A stretch of 43,702 bases of DNA from Parcubacteria group bacterium GW2011_GWA2_40_23 (GTDB taxonomy: Bacteria > Patescibacteriota > Patescibacteriia > UBA11705 > JABHMO01). The translations under genes were made by a program, and so were the position numbers. Under the pieces are notes generated by a model. It saw only the letters and a list, made by a program, of their open reading frames with translations. It did not search any database and was not told the origin of the DNA. Location of the stretch: the NCBI GenBank assembly GCA_000996245.1, contig LBYP01000007.1, positions 12,302 to 56,003 of the forward strand, given 5' to 3'. Positions 5,730-13,184 of the stretch are shown here, piece by piece (position 1 is the stretch's first letter; the number at the start of each line of letters is the position of its first letter).

Positions 5730-7796
5730 TTAATTTAATATTTGTTTTTTAATATTTTTAATAGCTTCGTCGGTGTAACCCATTTCTTCGTCGCAATAAG
5801 GACAATATTCATGTTCGCCTTCGATATAACCATGTTGAGGGCAAACGCTGAACGTTGGAGTAATGGTAAAATATGGCAACTTGAAATTTTCAGCAATCTT
5901 TTTTACTAAAGCCTTAGTGCTTTCTGCAGACGGCATACGTTCACCAATAAAACCATGTAAAACTGTTCCGCCAGTGTAACGAGTTTGCAAATCGTCTTGT
6001 AAACGTAAAGCTTCAAAAATATCATCTGTGTAGCCGACTGGCAGTTGGGTAGAGTTTGTATAATATGGAGCCGCATCGCGAGCCACCACCGCCTCTTGGT
6101 TAGCCACAATAATATCTGGAAATTTTTCTTTATCTAAACGAGCAAATCGGTATGCCGTACCTTCGGCTGGTGTGGCTTCTAAATTGAAAAGTTCATTATT
6201 TTCATTTTGATAATCCATACAACGTTCGCGCATAAAGTCTAAAACTTCACGGGCAAACTTATGACCTTCGGGTTCAGCAATATTTACTTTTAAAAGATTT
6301 AAACATGCTTCGTTCATGCCATTTAAACCAATGGTATTAAAATGGTTTTTCCAATATTCACCAAAACGTTCTTTAATAGTGCTCAAATAATGTCTGGAAT
6401 ATGGATAAAGGCCACCTTCGGTAAAACGTTCGAGCGCATTACGCTTGATTTTTAAACTAGTTCTGGCTAAATCCATTAATGTTTTCAAACGTTCTAAAAA
6501 TTCTTCCTTACTTTTTGATAAATAGCCCAAGCGCGCCATGTTGACTGTCACAACGCCAATAGAACCAGTGAGCGGATTAGCACCGAATAAACCACCGCCA
6601 CGACGGCGTAATTCGCGATTGTCCAGACGCAAACGGCAACACATGCTGCGGGCGTCTTCTGGACTCATGTCGCTATTAATAAAGTTTGAGAAATATGGGA
6701 TGCCGTACTTAGCCGTCATTTCCATTATTTTGTTGATAATCGGCGCATCCCAATCCCAATCTTTAGTGACATTATAGGTTGGAATTGGCCAGCTCAAAAC
6801 GCGTCCTTTTCTGTCGCCTTCCGTCATAACCTCAATAAAAGCTGTATTAAACATGTCCATTTCTTTTTGAAAATCACCATAAACTTCTGTTTGTGGTTCC
6901 CCACCACGCAAAACAGCTTCTTTTGCGATGTTTGATGGAACAAATAAATCGAGAGTTACATTTGTAAAAGGTGTTTGGAAACCAACACGTGTTGGCACAT
7001 TGATATTGAACAAAAACATTTGTACTTGTTGTTTGACTTCATCGTAAGTCAAATTATCATAACGGATAAATGGCGCCACATAAGTATCTAAGCTGGAAAC
7101 TGCTTGTGCACCAGCAGCTTCACCCTGTAAAGTATAGAAGAAATTAACCAGTTGACTAAGAGCAGTTGTAAAATGTTTGGGTGGTTTGCTTTCAACTTTT
7201 CCACGAACACCGCCAAAACCACGTAATAATAAATCTTTAAAATCCCAACCGCAACAATATGGAGCTAAAAGTTGTAAATCGTGGATGTGGAAATCGCCGC
7301 TAATATGAGCTTCGCGAATATCTGGTGAATAAACCTTATTTAACCAATAATTGGTGCTGATGCTTGAAGCGACATAATTATTCAAACCTTGCAATGAATA
7401 ATCCATGTTACTATTTTCCTTAACTTTCCAATCGAGTTGGCTTAAATAACTTTCCATGAGCTCATCGGAATTGATCATGCTTTGGATATCGCGCATTTTG
7501 GTATGCTGATCGCGATACACAATGAAAGCCTTAGCCACTTTTATTAAACGTTCTTCAATTAAGACTTCTTCCACAAGATCTTGAATTTCTTCAACAGCTG
7601 GGATGGAACGTTCGTGAAATTTTTTATTTAGAAGTTCAACCACACGATCTGAAAGTTTATCTGCTCTTTCTTGATCTGGTTCACCGCAGGCGCGCATGGA
7701 TTTAAAAATAGCTTCAGCGATTTTTTCTTGTTCAAAATCAACAATGCGGTCGTCGCGTTTGCGAATCTGGATAATTTTGTTAGCAGTATACACCAT
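5730..7796 (-). CDS. nrdD: Anaerobic (class III) ribonucleoside-triphosphate reductase, lacking its C-terminal radical segment
   Basis: This 688-aa enzyme reduces ribonucleotides to deoxyribonucleotides without oxygen. An ATP-cone regulatory domain opens the protein (IIQIRKRDDRIVDFEQEKIAEAI, about residues 8-95). The barrel follows, with cysteine motifs APYCCGWDF and SMCCRLRLDNRELRRRGGG and the glycine-rich GANPLTGSIGVVTVN. The zinc region CPQHGYIEGEHEYCPYC is near the end (about 655-671). The protein then stops at KKQILN, without the usual RVxGYL glycyl-radical motif, which is in the next in-frame ORF (5499-5639). ATG at 7796 was chosen because MVYTANK leads straight into the ATP-cone. A GGAGGGGGAA sequence lies about 20 nt upstream, an unusually long spacing. 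Confidence 0.92.
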   Translation of the reverse strand: MVYTANKIIQIRKRDDRIVDFEQEKIAEAIFKSMRACGEPDQERADKLSDRVVELLNKKFHERSIPAVEEIQDLVEEVLIEERLIKVAKAFIVYRDQHTKMRDIQSMINSDELMESYLSQLDWKVKENSNMDYSLQGLNNYVASSISTNYWLNKVYSPDIREAHISGDFHIHDLQLLAPYCCGWDFKDLLLRGFGGVRGKVESKPPKHFTTALSQLVNFFYTLQGEAAGAQAVSSLDTYVAPFIRYDNLTYDEVKQQVQMFLFNINVPTRVGFQTPFTNVTLDLFVPSNIAKEAVLRGGEPQTEVYGDFQKEMDMFNTAFIEVMTEGDRKGRVLSWPIPTYNVTKDWDWDAPIINKIMEMTAKYGIPYFSNFINSDMSPEDARSMCCRLRLDNRELRRRGGGLFGANPLTGSIGVVTVNMARLGYLSKSKEEFLERLKTLMDLARTSLKIKRNALERFTEGGLYPYSRHYLSTIKERFGEYWKNHFNTIGLNGMNEACLNLLKVNIAEPEGHKFAREVLDFMRERCMDYQNENNELFNLEATPAEGTAYRFARLDKEKFPDIIVANQEAVVARDAAPYYTNSTQLPVGYTDDIFEALRLQDDLQTRYTGGTVLHGFIGERMPSAESTKALVKKIAENFKLPYFTITPTFSVCPQHGYIEGEHEYCPYCDEEMGYTDEAIKNIKKQILN

Positions 7797-7897
7797 AGAA
7801 TATTTAATAATTTCCCCCTCCAGGTTTGTTAAAATCTTCGTAGAGACTAAAAAAATAGCCCCTAAAAAACTTGCTTTGCAGCGAATTTCTTGTCTCT

Positions 7898-7927
7898 ATT
7901 GTACCTCATTTTTAGGGGTCGTAGCAA
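7898..7927 (-). promoter_or_regulatory. Candidate nrdD promoter with surrounding inverted repeat
   Basis: On the minus strand TTGCTA is followed after 18 bp by TACAAT. An inverted repeat CCCCTAAAAA / TTTTTAGGGG has one arm in the promoter spacer (7909-7918) and the other about 40 bp downstream (7859-7868). A second pair, AGAGAC/GTCTCT, spans 7842-7897. Such symmetry could be an operator. No NrdR box was recognised. Confidence 0.4.
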
Positions 7928-8044
7928 CTTCCTAAATTTGTAAATTTAAAAGGCTAAATTGACGTTAGATTATGTGTCGACAAACACTTTTTTTGAGATA
8001 AAATTTTTGACTGTGGATAAGTGAAAAAAGCAAATTCCTTAGCT

Positions 8045-8077
8045 ATAATCAAGAAAGCAAAAAAGCAAGAAAACAAC
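8045..8077 (+). repeat. CAAGAAAGCAA low-complexity repeat
   Basis: It reads tataatcaagaaagcaa... The same opening occurs at 31370 and 43388, where an inverted partner lies nearby. The spacer 7937-8186 contains only repeats and shows no coding potential. Confidence 0.5.
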
Positions 8078-8090
8078 TGCTTTAGATTTG

Positions 8091-8117
8091 TCATAGAACA
8101 TAGATCATGGATCAAAA
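8091..8117 (+). repeat. 27-bp direct repeat, left copy (flanks the receiver cassette)
   Basis: tcatagaacatag...catggatcaaaa matches 9595-9621 at 26 of 27 positions in the same orientation. The two copies bracket the whole GC-rich receiver cassette with its promoter and terminator. Confidence 0.7.
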
Positions 8118-8151
8118 TTTACTAGTCCCTAGTCTCTAGTCACAAAGCAAT

Positions 8152-8189
8152 AATTCGTAACTTCGATATAAAATGTGTTATTCGTAACA
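8152..8189 (-). repeat. Paired GTTACGAAT repeat
   Basis: taattcgtaac and ttattcgtaac lie 27 bp apart. Read on the minus strand this is the same pair found at 4283 and 31303. Confidence 0.55.
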
Positions 8190-8223
8190 AAAAAACACCG
8201 CACACAGAATGATCTGCATGCGG
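8188..8223 (-). terminator. Terminator of the receiver-gene cassette
   Basis: On the minus strand CCGCATGCAGA pairs with TCTGTGTGCGG (one G-U) around a TCAT loop and is followed by TGTTTTTTTG. It lies 13 bp after the stop of the third receiver-like gene. The GC-rich stem matches the composition of the cassette. Confidence 0.85.
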
Positions 8224-8235
8224 CTTAAGTACTTC

Positions 8236-8628
8236 TCAGGCTTGTGCCACCTGCTGAAGGATCACCTCACCGATTTGCTCGTTCTTCTCGACGACCTGGA
8301 CGACGATTTTCAACATGCACCGTCGAAGAGCGTTCGCAACCTCAGCACCAGTTACCTTGGTCAAGTCGCACATGATGGTCGCAACCGGCAACTTCTCTTG
8401 CGCAACATCGAACTGTGCCACGAGTTGAAGCAAGACCTGGTCCGCAGTGTCTGCACCCAACTGCCAGTCGGTCACGATCACGTCGGGTTTGAAACCCTTG
8501 ATGATGAAACGTGCCGCATCGAGATCCTCGCATCCATGGACCTCGTTTCCTCCGCCACCCTGACCGAGGAAACGAACCAAAGCGCGGAGCTGTTCGAAGT
8601 CACTGCAAAAAACCAAGATTTTTTTCAT
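8236..8628 (-). CDS. Receiver-like (CheY-type) protein A
   Basis: This 130-aa protein has the outline of a stand-alone response-regulator receiver: a first strand KKILVFCSD with one acidic residue, a long helix, a third strand PDVIVTDW whose Asp (about 52) sits at the phosphoacceptor position, a fourth strand LPVATIMCD and a fifth strand KIVVQVVEK. The second N-terminal acid and the clear K-P motif are missing, so it is divergent. It ends in QQVAQA. It is the third of three tandem paralogues sharing the C-terminal AQA and the intergenic sequence ctgaa(a/g)gtagga before the next ATG. The ORF is clearly richer in G+C than neighbouring genes, which suggests acquisition. No output domain or kinase is seen. 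Confidence 0.65.
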   Translation of the reverse strand: MKKILVFCSDFEQLRALVRFLGQGGGGNEVHGCEDLDAARFIIKGFKPDVIVTDWQLGADTADQVLLQLVAQFDVAQEKLPVATIMCDLTKVTGAEVANALRRCMLKIVVQVVEKNEQIGEVILQQVAQA

Positions 8629-8641
8629 TCTTTTCCTACTT

Positions 8642-9068
8642 TCAGGCTTGTGCCTGTTGCTGAGCGAATTTGACCAGAGACGCCACGAGTGCCTCCTCGG
8701 GTTGCACGATGAACGTCACGTCGAACGATTTCAGAACCGACACGACGATCAGTCCCAACTCAGGCTCGGGTGTAGCGAAGATGGCGAGAGGCAGATTCTT
8801 GCCCTGCGATTGCACTCCACGCAAATGGAAGAGAACTTCACGCGACCAGGCATTAATCTGCCGCGCTTCACCACCAGGCACCGCGGATGATTCCACGCAA
8901 GCCGCAACTACGGCCACGGTAGGTTCCCACCCAATGACAGCAGTCAAGACTTCAGCAAAGAGAATAGCAGACCTTGCACGACACGTTGGGCGAGAGCTTC
9001 AGGCTCTTGACGAGCTTATAGAACCGCAACGGGAAAGGCGCAAAGAACAAGATTCTTACTTCTTTCAT
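8642..9068 (-). pseudogene. Receiver-like protein B, split by a +1 frameshift
   Basis: ATG at 9068 has a good Shine-Dalgarno (GTAGGAGACAATG) and opens MKEVRILFFAPFPLRFYKLV, a first strand and helix like paralogue A. That frame stops at 8952. A second frame, open from about 9000, gives AILFAEVLTAVIGWEPTVAVV and then the ORF-track protein ending QQQAQA. Skipping one base in the overlap (8952-9000) yields about 142 residues that align along their whole length with A. The third strand reads TVAVVAAC, without the phosphoacceptor Asp. Options are a decayed copy, a sequencing error or programmed frameshifting. The annotated 101-aa ORF alone lacks the first third of the domain and begins at a TTG. 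Confidence 0.55.
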
Positions 9069-9080
9069 TGTCTCCTACCT

Positions 9081-9452
9081 TCAGGCTTGCGCCAAGCGCA
9101 GGATCGCGTTGGTAAAACCTGCTGCTTTATAGATACAGGTCGCACCCTGAAGTCCAGCTTCGTCATCGACCATTTTCCGATTCAGTCCGTTGAACGGCAG
9201 GAGCCAAGCGTACTTCACGGGAAATGTTGCACTCTGCTGCAACCGGAACTGCGTCGGAATCATGATCGCACCGATCCCGTCGAACATCCAGTCGATGACC
9301 ACGAGTGCCGGCGTTTCACGCTTCAGCGTAGCCATGGCCTCGTCGTAGGTCTCGGGCGCGAACACGGTGAAGGAAAACCCTTCCAAGGTCTCCTTGATCA
9401 TCCGACGAAGACCAGCTCCGTCTGTCAGAACCATGATGACACTGTTAACCAT
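9081..9452 (-). CDS. Receiver-like (CheY-type) protein C
   Basis: This 123-aa protein starts at ATG 9452, chosen over the longer ORF because AGGTG lies 4 nt upstream and the promoter lies just before it. It opens MVNSVIMVLTDGAGLRRM. The third strand ALVVIDW has Asp at the phosphoacceptor position. The fourth strand FPVKYAWLLPF and fifth strand ATCIYKAAGF keep the receiver pattern, with a Lys near the usual fifth-strand position. It ends RLAQA, like its two downstream paralogues. It is first in a three-gene unit with its own promoter (9482-9510) and terminator (8188-8223). G+C is well above the flanking ftsZ and nrdD genes. The phosphorylation partner is unknown. Confidence 0.65.
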   Translation of the reverse strand: MVNSVIMVLTDGAGLRRMIKETLEGFSFTVFAPETYDEAMATLKRETPALVVIDWMFDGIGAIMIPTQFRLQQSATFPVKYAWLLPFNGLNRKMVDDEAGLQGATCIYKAAGFTNAILRLAQA

Positions 9453-9481
9453 GACACACCTAGTATCTATTTCTTGGCTAG

Positions 9482-9510
9482 AGGTTAACACAGAAGCTTA
9501 GTTTTGTCAA
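9482..9510 (-). promoter_or_regulatory. Promoter of the receiver-gene cassette
   Basis: TTGACA, 17 bp, TAACCT on the minus strand, starting about 25 bp before the ATG of receiver-like gene C. The -35 is perfect; the -10 keeps only the TA...T positions. Confidence 0.6.
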
Positions 9511-9513
9511 CAC

Positions 9514-9539
9514 AAAAGCTCCCGTATTACCGAGAGCCT
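9514..9539 (-). terminator. Terminator downstream of ftsZ
   Basis: On the minus strand AGGCTCTC pairs with GGGAGCTT (with G-U pairs) around GGTAATAC, followed by TTTGTG. It ends just before the -35 of the receiver cassette and so separates that unit from ftsA-ftsZ. It is about 170 bp past the ftsZ stop, and the gap is filled by repeats. Confidence 0.6.
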
Positions 9540-9594
9540 GTTATCCTAAATTCTTATTCTAATTTCTTTGACTTAATTCTTGTTTCATCATAGT

Positions 9595-9621
9595 TCATAG
9601 AACATAGAGCATGGATCAAAA
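9595..9621 (+). repeat. 27-bp direct repeat, right copy
   Basis: It matches 8091-8117 at 26 of 27 positions in the same orientation. See the left copy. Confidence 0.7.
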
Positions 9622-9628
9622 AGTTGGG

Positions 9629-9705
9629 TTAAGCATTAAGGTGTATGGGGTAAGGGGCAGACTAATTATTCCATAACCCTTATACCTTTTTCCTTAATAC
9701 TTTCA
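9629..9705. repeat. G-run hairpin repeat
   Basis: ttaagcattaagg, tatggggtaaggggcag and the opposed ataacccttatacc...ccttaatac form an imperfect hairpin related to 5649-5720 and 35820-35882. It ends at the ftsZ stop codon. Confidence 0.6.
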
Positions 9706-10995
9706 TTACATCATTTTTCTACGTATAAAAGCCGGGATCTCCAAATCTTCATCATCCCCTGCAGTCGCTGTACCAGGATTAACTACCATATCTTCTGGAC
9801 GAATTTTATCTGGGTCTTCTTGCTTTGGTTCTAAAGTACTTTGTTCTAATCTTTTGGCATCAAAGTCAATATTCGGTTCTGGACGTCTGTCCATCAGTGA
9901 ATCTCTGGCTGAACCTGAAGAAGCCGATGAAGCTGTTGGAGCTGATTGAGTCGACACAGGAACATCTTTTTTAATTGGAGCAAAATAATTTGGAGTAGAT
10001 GGTTGCATGGCATTCACACGTAATAAATGACTCTGCACACCAGGTTGATCAAAACCAGTGGCCACCACCGTTATTTTAATTCTATCTTTTAAATTATCAT
10101 CAACAACTGCGCCAAAAATAATGCGCGCATCACTATCGACTGATTCAGTAATTGTTTTTGCAGCTTCACTCACTTCGTACATGGTTAAATCTGGGCCACC
10201 AGTAATTGTGAAAAGAATTCCTTTAGCTCCTTCAATTGAAACTTCCAAAAGAGGACTGGCAATGGCAGCCTTAGCGGCTTCAATAGCACGATTGTCGCCG
10301 GCTGATTCGCCCATGCCCATGAGTGCTGAACCACTATTTTCCATAATAGTTTTAACATCAGCAAAGTCGACGTTGATTAAACCGGGGAGTGTAATCAATT
10401 CTGAAATTCCTTGAACACCTTGGCGCAAAACTTCATCAACCACACCAAAGGCTTCAATGAGTGGAGTTTTTTTATCAATAATCTGCCAAATACGATCGTT
10501 AGGAATTGTAATTAAGGTATCTACTTTACTAGCTAATTCTTTTAAGCCTTCTTCAGCAATACGTTTGCGTGGGCCACCTTCAAATGAAAATGGTTTTGTA
10601 ACTACGGCGATTGTTAAAGCGCCCAACTCTTTGGCGATTTCTGCAACTTTTGGACCAGCACCAGTTCCAGTTCCGCCACCAGTACCATAAGTGATAAAAA
10701 CCATGTCAGCACCCTTTAGCATTTCGCGAATTTCATTTTGAGATTCTTCCGCGGCTTTGCGGCCAACAGCAGGGTTCATACCAGCACCCAGACCACGAGT
10801 AGTGCTCTTGCCAATGTGGATTTTCTCGGGCGCTAAATTGGCCTGAAGAGATTGTAAATCAGTATTTAGAGAAATAAATTCAACGCCTTTAATATGGGCT
10901 TGAATCATGCGGTTAATGGCTGAATTTCCGCCACCACCCACACCAACGACTTTAATTTTGGCGAAAGTTTGTATCTCTGGTTTGACTTCTGGCAT
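9706..10995 (-). CDS. ftsZ: Cell division protein FtsZ
   Basis: This 429-aa tubulin-like GTPase forms the division ring. [15 protein letters not shown] lies near the N-terminus (about 16-30). The tubulin signature [10 protein letters not shown] is at about residues 105-114, and the T7 region NVDFADVKT at about 208-216. A Ser/Thr/Pro-rich linker (about 330-410) leads to the conserved tail [10 protein letters not shown], the FtsA-binding peptide, which fits the FtsA encoded upstream. ATG at 10995 lacks a nearby Shine-Dalgarno. The strong GGAGGGGG lies 23 nt upstream and serves an out-of-frame 20-codon ORF that overlaps the start. Confidence 0.97.
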   Translation of the reverse strand: MPEVKPEIQTFAKIKVVGVGGGGNSAINRMIQAHIKGVEFISLNTDLQSLQANLAPEKIHIGKSTTRGLGAGMNPAVGRKAAEESQNEIREMLKGADMVFITYGTGGGTGTGAGPKVAEIAKELGALTIAVVTKPFSFEGGPRKRIAEEGLKELASKVDTLITIPNDRIWQIIDKKTPLIEAFGVVDEVLRQGVQGISELITLPGLINVDFADVKTIMENSGSALMGMGESAGDNRAIEAAKAAIASPLLEVSIEGAKGILFTITGGPDLTMYEVSEAAKTITESVDSDARIIFGAVVDDNLKDRIKITVVATGFDQPGVQSHLLRVNAMQPSTPNYFAPIKKDVPVSTQSAPTASSASSGSARDSLMDRRPEPNIDFDAKRLEQSTLEPKQEDPDKIRPEDMVVNPGTATAGDDEDLEIPAFIRRKMM

Positions 10996-11014
10996 ATTTC
11001 TTTGTGTTATTCAT
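10952..11014 (-). other. Short upstream ORF overlapping the ftsZ start
   Basis: ATG at 11014 lies 4 nt after GGAGGGGG A-rich sequence, an ideal Shine-Dalgarno, and opens a 20-codon frame ([20 protein letters not shown]) ending in TAA inside ftsZ. The ftsZ ATG lies 19 nt further on in another frame. Translation of this ORF could tune or couple ftsZ initiation. It may also be a coincidence of an unusually distant Shine-Dalgarno; nrdD has the same GGAGGGGGAA about 20 nt from its start. Confidence 0.35.
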
Positions 11015-11040
11015 TCCCCCTCCAATTTATAAAATATATA

Positions 11041-12291
11041 TCATGAAATTAAATGCTTGAACCAACCCTTAACTTTATTTGCCGCATCTTTAACTGAACC
11101 CAGTTTATGTGCAAAGTTAAATTTGTTACCGCCTTTTTCGCTAATAACACCATAGCCCCACATAACTAGACCTAAGGCAGTTGAAAAAGAAACATCATTT
11201 ACTTTATCGACAGCGGTATTAAACCTTTTATTGTTGCCAATTGAAACCGGCAACATAGTTTTCTTTTTACCAACCTCGATCATGCCATTCAATTTTGAAC
11301 CACCACCGATCAAAACAACGCCAGCTGGCAAAAGACCTGAACGATTTATTTTTTGTAATTCTTGATCTATTTTTTGAAAAATTTCTTCAACCCGTGCTTC
11401 TATGATTTCCGCAATATATTTCTTGGAAAAAGTTTGGTCTTCTCCACCGTAATCCCGGAGGTTAACCTCATCATCTTTATTAAATTCTTTGACTAAAGCG
11501 CTACCAATATCTAATTTGATTCTCTCGGCCACATCTAATGAGGTTTGTAATCCGATCGCCAAATCAGCTGTAATATGATCTGCACCAAGAGGTAAAATAG
11601 CGACGTGAATAACATCCCCTTCTTCAAAAACAATCAATTTTGTGGTGGCAGCACCGATGTCGACTAGAGCCACGCCCAATTCCTTTTGACGTACAGAAAG
11701 GACTGCCTCGCTGGCCGCTAAAACTGACAAAACTAAATCATTAATGTCTAGTCCTGTACGATAAATACTCTTTGTTAAATTTTTAATTTGGGAACTTAAC
11801 CCTCGAATAACTTGCGTTGTAACTTCCAAACGGATGCCGCTCATGCCAATAGGATCTTTAACTCCCGATTGATTATCAATAGAAAATGATTTTGGGATAA
11901 CATGCAAAACTTCGTAGTTAACTGGTGCGGCAACCGCACGTGCAGCTTCGATAACGCGACCCACATCATTCTCTTGAATTTCTCCATTGGTTCTGGCAAT
12001 GGCAATAACACCATTACTCTCTTGCGAACTGATATGAACTCCGCCTATACCAACCCAAACATTTTCTATGGGTAAACCAATCATGCGTTCAGCTTTTTCT
12101 AAACAAGCAGAGATACTAGAAACAGTGTCTTCGATACTTACAACTGAGCCCTTGTTCATACCCAAAGCAGGGACCTCAATTACACCAATTACATTTAATT
12201 GTTCATTATCATTATTTTTTGCTAATTGGCCTACAACCACACGTATGCTGGATGAGCCAATGTCTAAACCGGCGAGGATGTTTTCTGCCAT
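11041..12291 (-). CDS. ftsA: Cell division protein FtsA
   Basis: This 416-aa actin-like ATPase tethers FtsZ to the membrane. The phosphate-1 motif LAGLDIGSSSIRVVVG is at the N-terminus (about 5-20). The second phosphate motif VALVDIGAATTKLIVF lies at about 207-222, and the adenosine motif PAGVVLIGGGSKLNG at about 318-332. The SHS2/1C domain falls between. The C-terminal KVKGWFKHLIS is a plausible amphipathic membrane-targeting helix. The gene is preceded by its own promoter and followed after 45 bp by ftsZ, the usual order. Confidence 0.96.
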   Translation of the reverse strand: MAENILAGLDIGSSSIRVVVGQLAKNNDNEQLNVIGVIEVPALGMNKGSVVSIEDTVSSISACLEKAERMIGLPIENVWVGIGGVHISSQESNGVIAIARTNGEIQENDVGRVIEAARAVAAPVNYEVLHVIPKSFSIDNQSGVKDPIGMSGIRLEVTTQVIRGLSSQIKNLTKSIYRTGLDINDLVLSVLAASEAVLSVRQKELGVALVDIGAATTKLIVFEEGDVIHVAILPLGADHITADLAIGLQTSLDVAERIKLDIGSALVKEFNKDDEVNLRDYGGEDQTFSKKYIAEIIEARVEEIFQKIDQELQKINRSGLLPAGVVLIGGGSKLNGMIEVGKKKTMLPVSIGNNKRFNTAVDKVNDVSFSTALGLVMWGYGVISEKGGNKFNFAHKLGSVKDAANKVKGWFKHLIS

Positions 12292-12315
12292 AATATTTTT
12301 ATTTTCTCATCTATA

Positions 12316-12344
12316 ATTATAGTATAAAATTTTCAATTCTCCAA
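12316..12344 (-). promoter_or_regulatory. Promoter of ftsA-ftsZ
   Basis: TTGGAG, 17 bp, TATAAT on the minus strand, about 25 bp upstream of the ftsA ATG. Confidence 0.65.
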
Positions 12345-12361
12345 GGAATTATTTTTTGGAG

Positions 12362-12389
12362 CAAAAAGACCCTATTTAAGGTCTTTTTC
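12362..12389 (-). terminator. Terminator after dgkA
   Basis: AAAAAGACC and GGTCTTTTT pair around a short AT loop, with a T-run on the minus strand. It lies 17 bp past the dgkA stop and just before the ftsA promoter. Confidence 0.8.
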
Positions 12390-12405
12390 GTTCCTTTTGC
12401 ACAAT

Positions 12406-12771
12406 TTATGAGTTCAGTTGTAAATAAGGCAAGAAAATGATTAAACCTAAAATAAGAGCAGCTACAGACGCCACAAGAACCATACCAGACATAATATCTT
12501 TTATCTCCCCTACGTATGGGTGTAAGCGTGGTTTAAACAGATCTACCAATCTTTCAAAAACAGTATTCAGCATTTCTAAAATAAAAATGAGTGCAATCAT
12601 CAGAACTATAATCGTCCATTGCCAAGCTTTGATTTGAAAATAAAAACCAAAAAAAGCTACAAACAACGCAGCTAGTAAATGAATCTTAAAATTTTGTTCT
12701 GTACGAATTAAAGAAGCTAAACCAGCAAAGGCATGTTTAAAGCTTTTAAATAGTCGCATTATTTTAAGCAT
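12406..12771 (-). CDS. dgkA: Diacylglycerol/undecaprenol kinase family protein
   Basis: This 121-aa integral membrane kinase has three predicted helices (about 30-47, 51-69 and 92-115). The family signature is visible as ILEMLNTVFERLVD (about 64-77), with the active-site Glu and Asn, and GEIKDIMSGMVL (about 87-98), with the Lys-Asp pair. In Gram-positive-like cells such proteins phosphorylate undecaprenol for cell-wall carrier recycling; the substrate here is inferred. It overlaps the ybeY stop by 8 nt, and an alternative ATG lies four codons in (MRLFKSFKHA). ybeY-dgkA adjacency is widely conserved. Confidence 0.9.
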   Translation of the reverse strand: MLKIMRLFKSFKHAFAGLASLIRTEQNFKIHLLAALFVAFFGFYFQIKAWQWTIIVLMIALIFILEMLNTVFERLVDLFKPRLHPYVGEIKDIMSGMVLVASVAALILGLIIFLPYLQLNS

Positions 12772-13183
12772 AAAATTTATTTAAAATCGTTTCTTCTAAT
12801 GTTTCCATTGCAACGGCTTCTTCTTCTTTAACATGATCATAACCAGACAAATGTAGATAGCCATGGAGAGCTAAACGCAAAACTTCTTTTTCAAAACTAT
12901 GTTTGAATTCTTTCGCCTGTGACTCGGCTCGTTTACCACAAATTATAATTTCACCAAGATCAGCAGATTTTTGATCATCTTCGAAAGACAAAACATCTGT
13001 CACCGCATCTTTGTGCCTATATATTTTGTTCAGCTTCTTAATTTGAGGTGCTGAGACGAACGCTAAAGAAATATTTTTCTGACCTTTTTGTTTAATATTC
13101 TTTTGAGCTAACTCAAGCAATGAAACAATCTTTTTTCTAGAAACACGAAAAACAGTCTGATTGTTTATTTCCAGAACTATCAT
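12764..13183 (-). CDS. ybeY: Endoribonuclease YbeY
   Basis: This 139-aa single-strand-specific metalloendoribonuclease acts in rRNA maturation and ribosome quality control. The zinc motif HGYLHLSGYDH (H-x3-H-x5-H) lies at about residues 107-117. The conserved KLNKIYRHKDAVTDVLSF segment (about 49-66) precedes it. The length is typical. Its start follows the preceding stop directly (TAGTATG), and it overlaps dgkA, so it is the penultimate gene of the long minus-strand unit. Confidence 0.95.
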   Translation of the reverse strand: MIVLEINNQTVFRVSRKKIVSLLELAQKNIKQKGQKNISLAFVSAPQIKKLNKIYRHKDAVTDVLSFEDDQKSADLGEIIICGKRAESQAKEFKHSFEKEVLRLALHGYLHLSGYDHVKEEEAVAMETLEETILNKFYA

Positions 13184-13184
13184 A

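Noticed and set aside
7842-7897. AGAGAC/GTCTCT as a riboswitch stem in the nrdD leader
   Set aside because: The predicted transcript would start at about 7891, inside or after the first arm, so the stem may not exist in RNA. Kept only as a DNA inverted repeat.
8670-9488. 272-aa plus-strand ORF across the receiver cassette
   Set aside because: It is antisense to three ORFs that share paralogy, Shine-Dalgarno sites, a promoter and a terminator on the minus strand. Its translation has no recognisable fold and results from GC-rich DNA lacking stops.
8188-9510. Assembly contamination as the cause of the GC-rich segment
   Set aside because: It cannot be excluded without reads. However, direct repeats outside the unit and separate GC-rich units with similar promoters elsewhere in the window make genuine insertion more likely.
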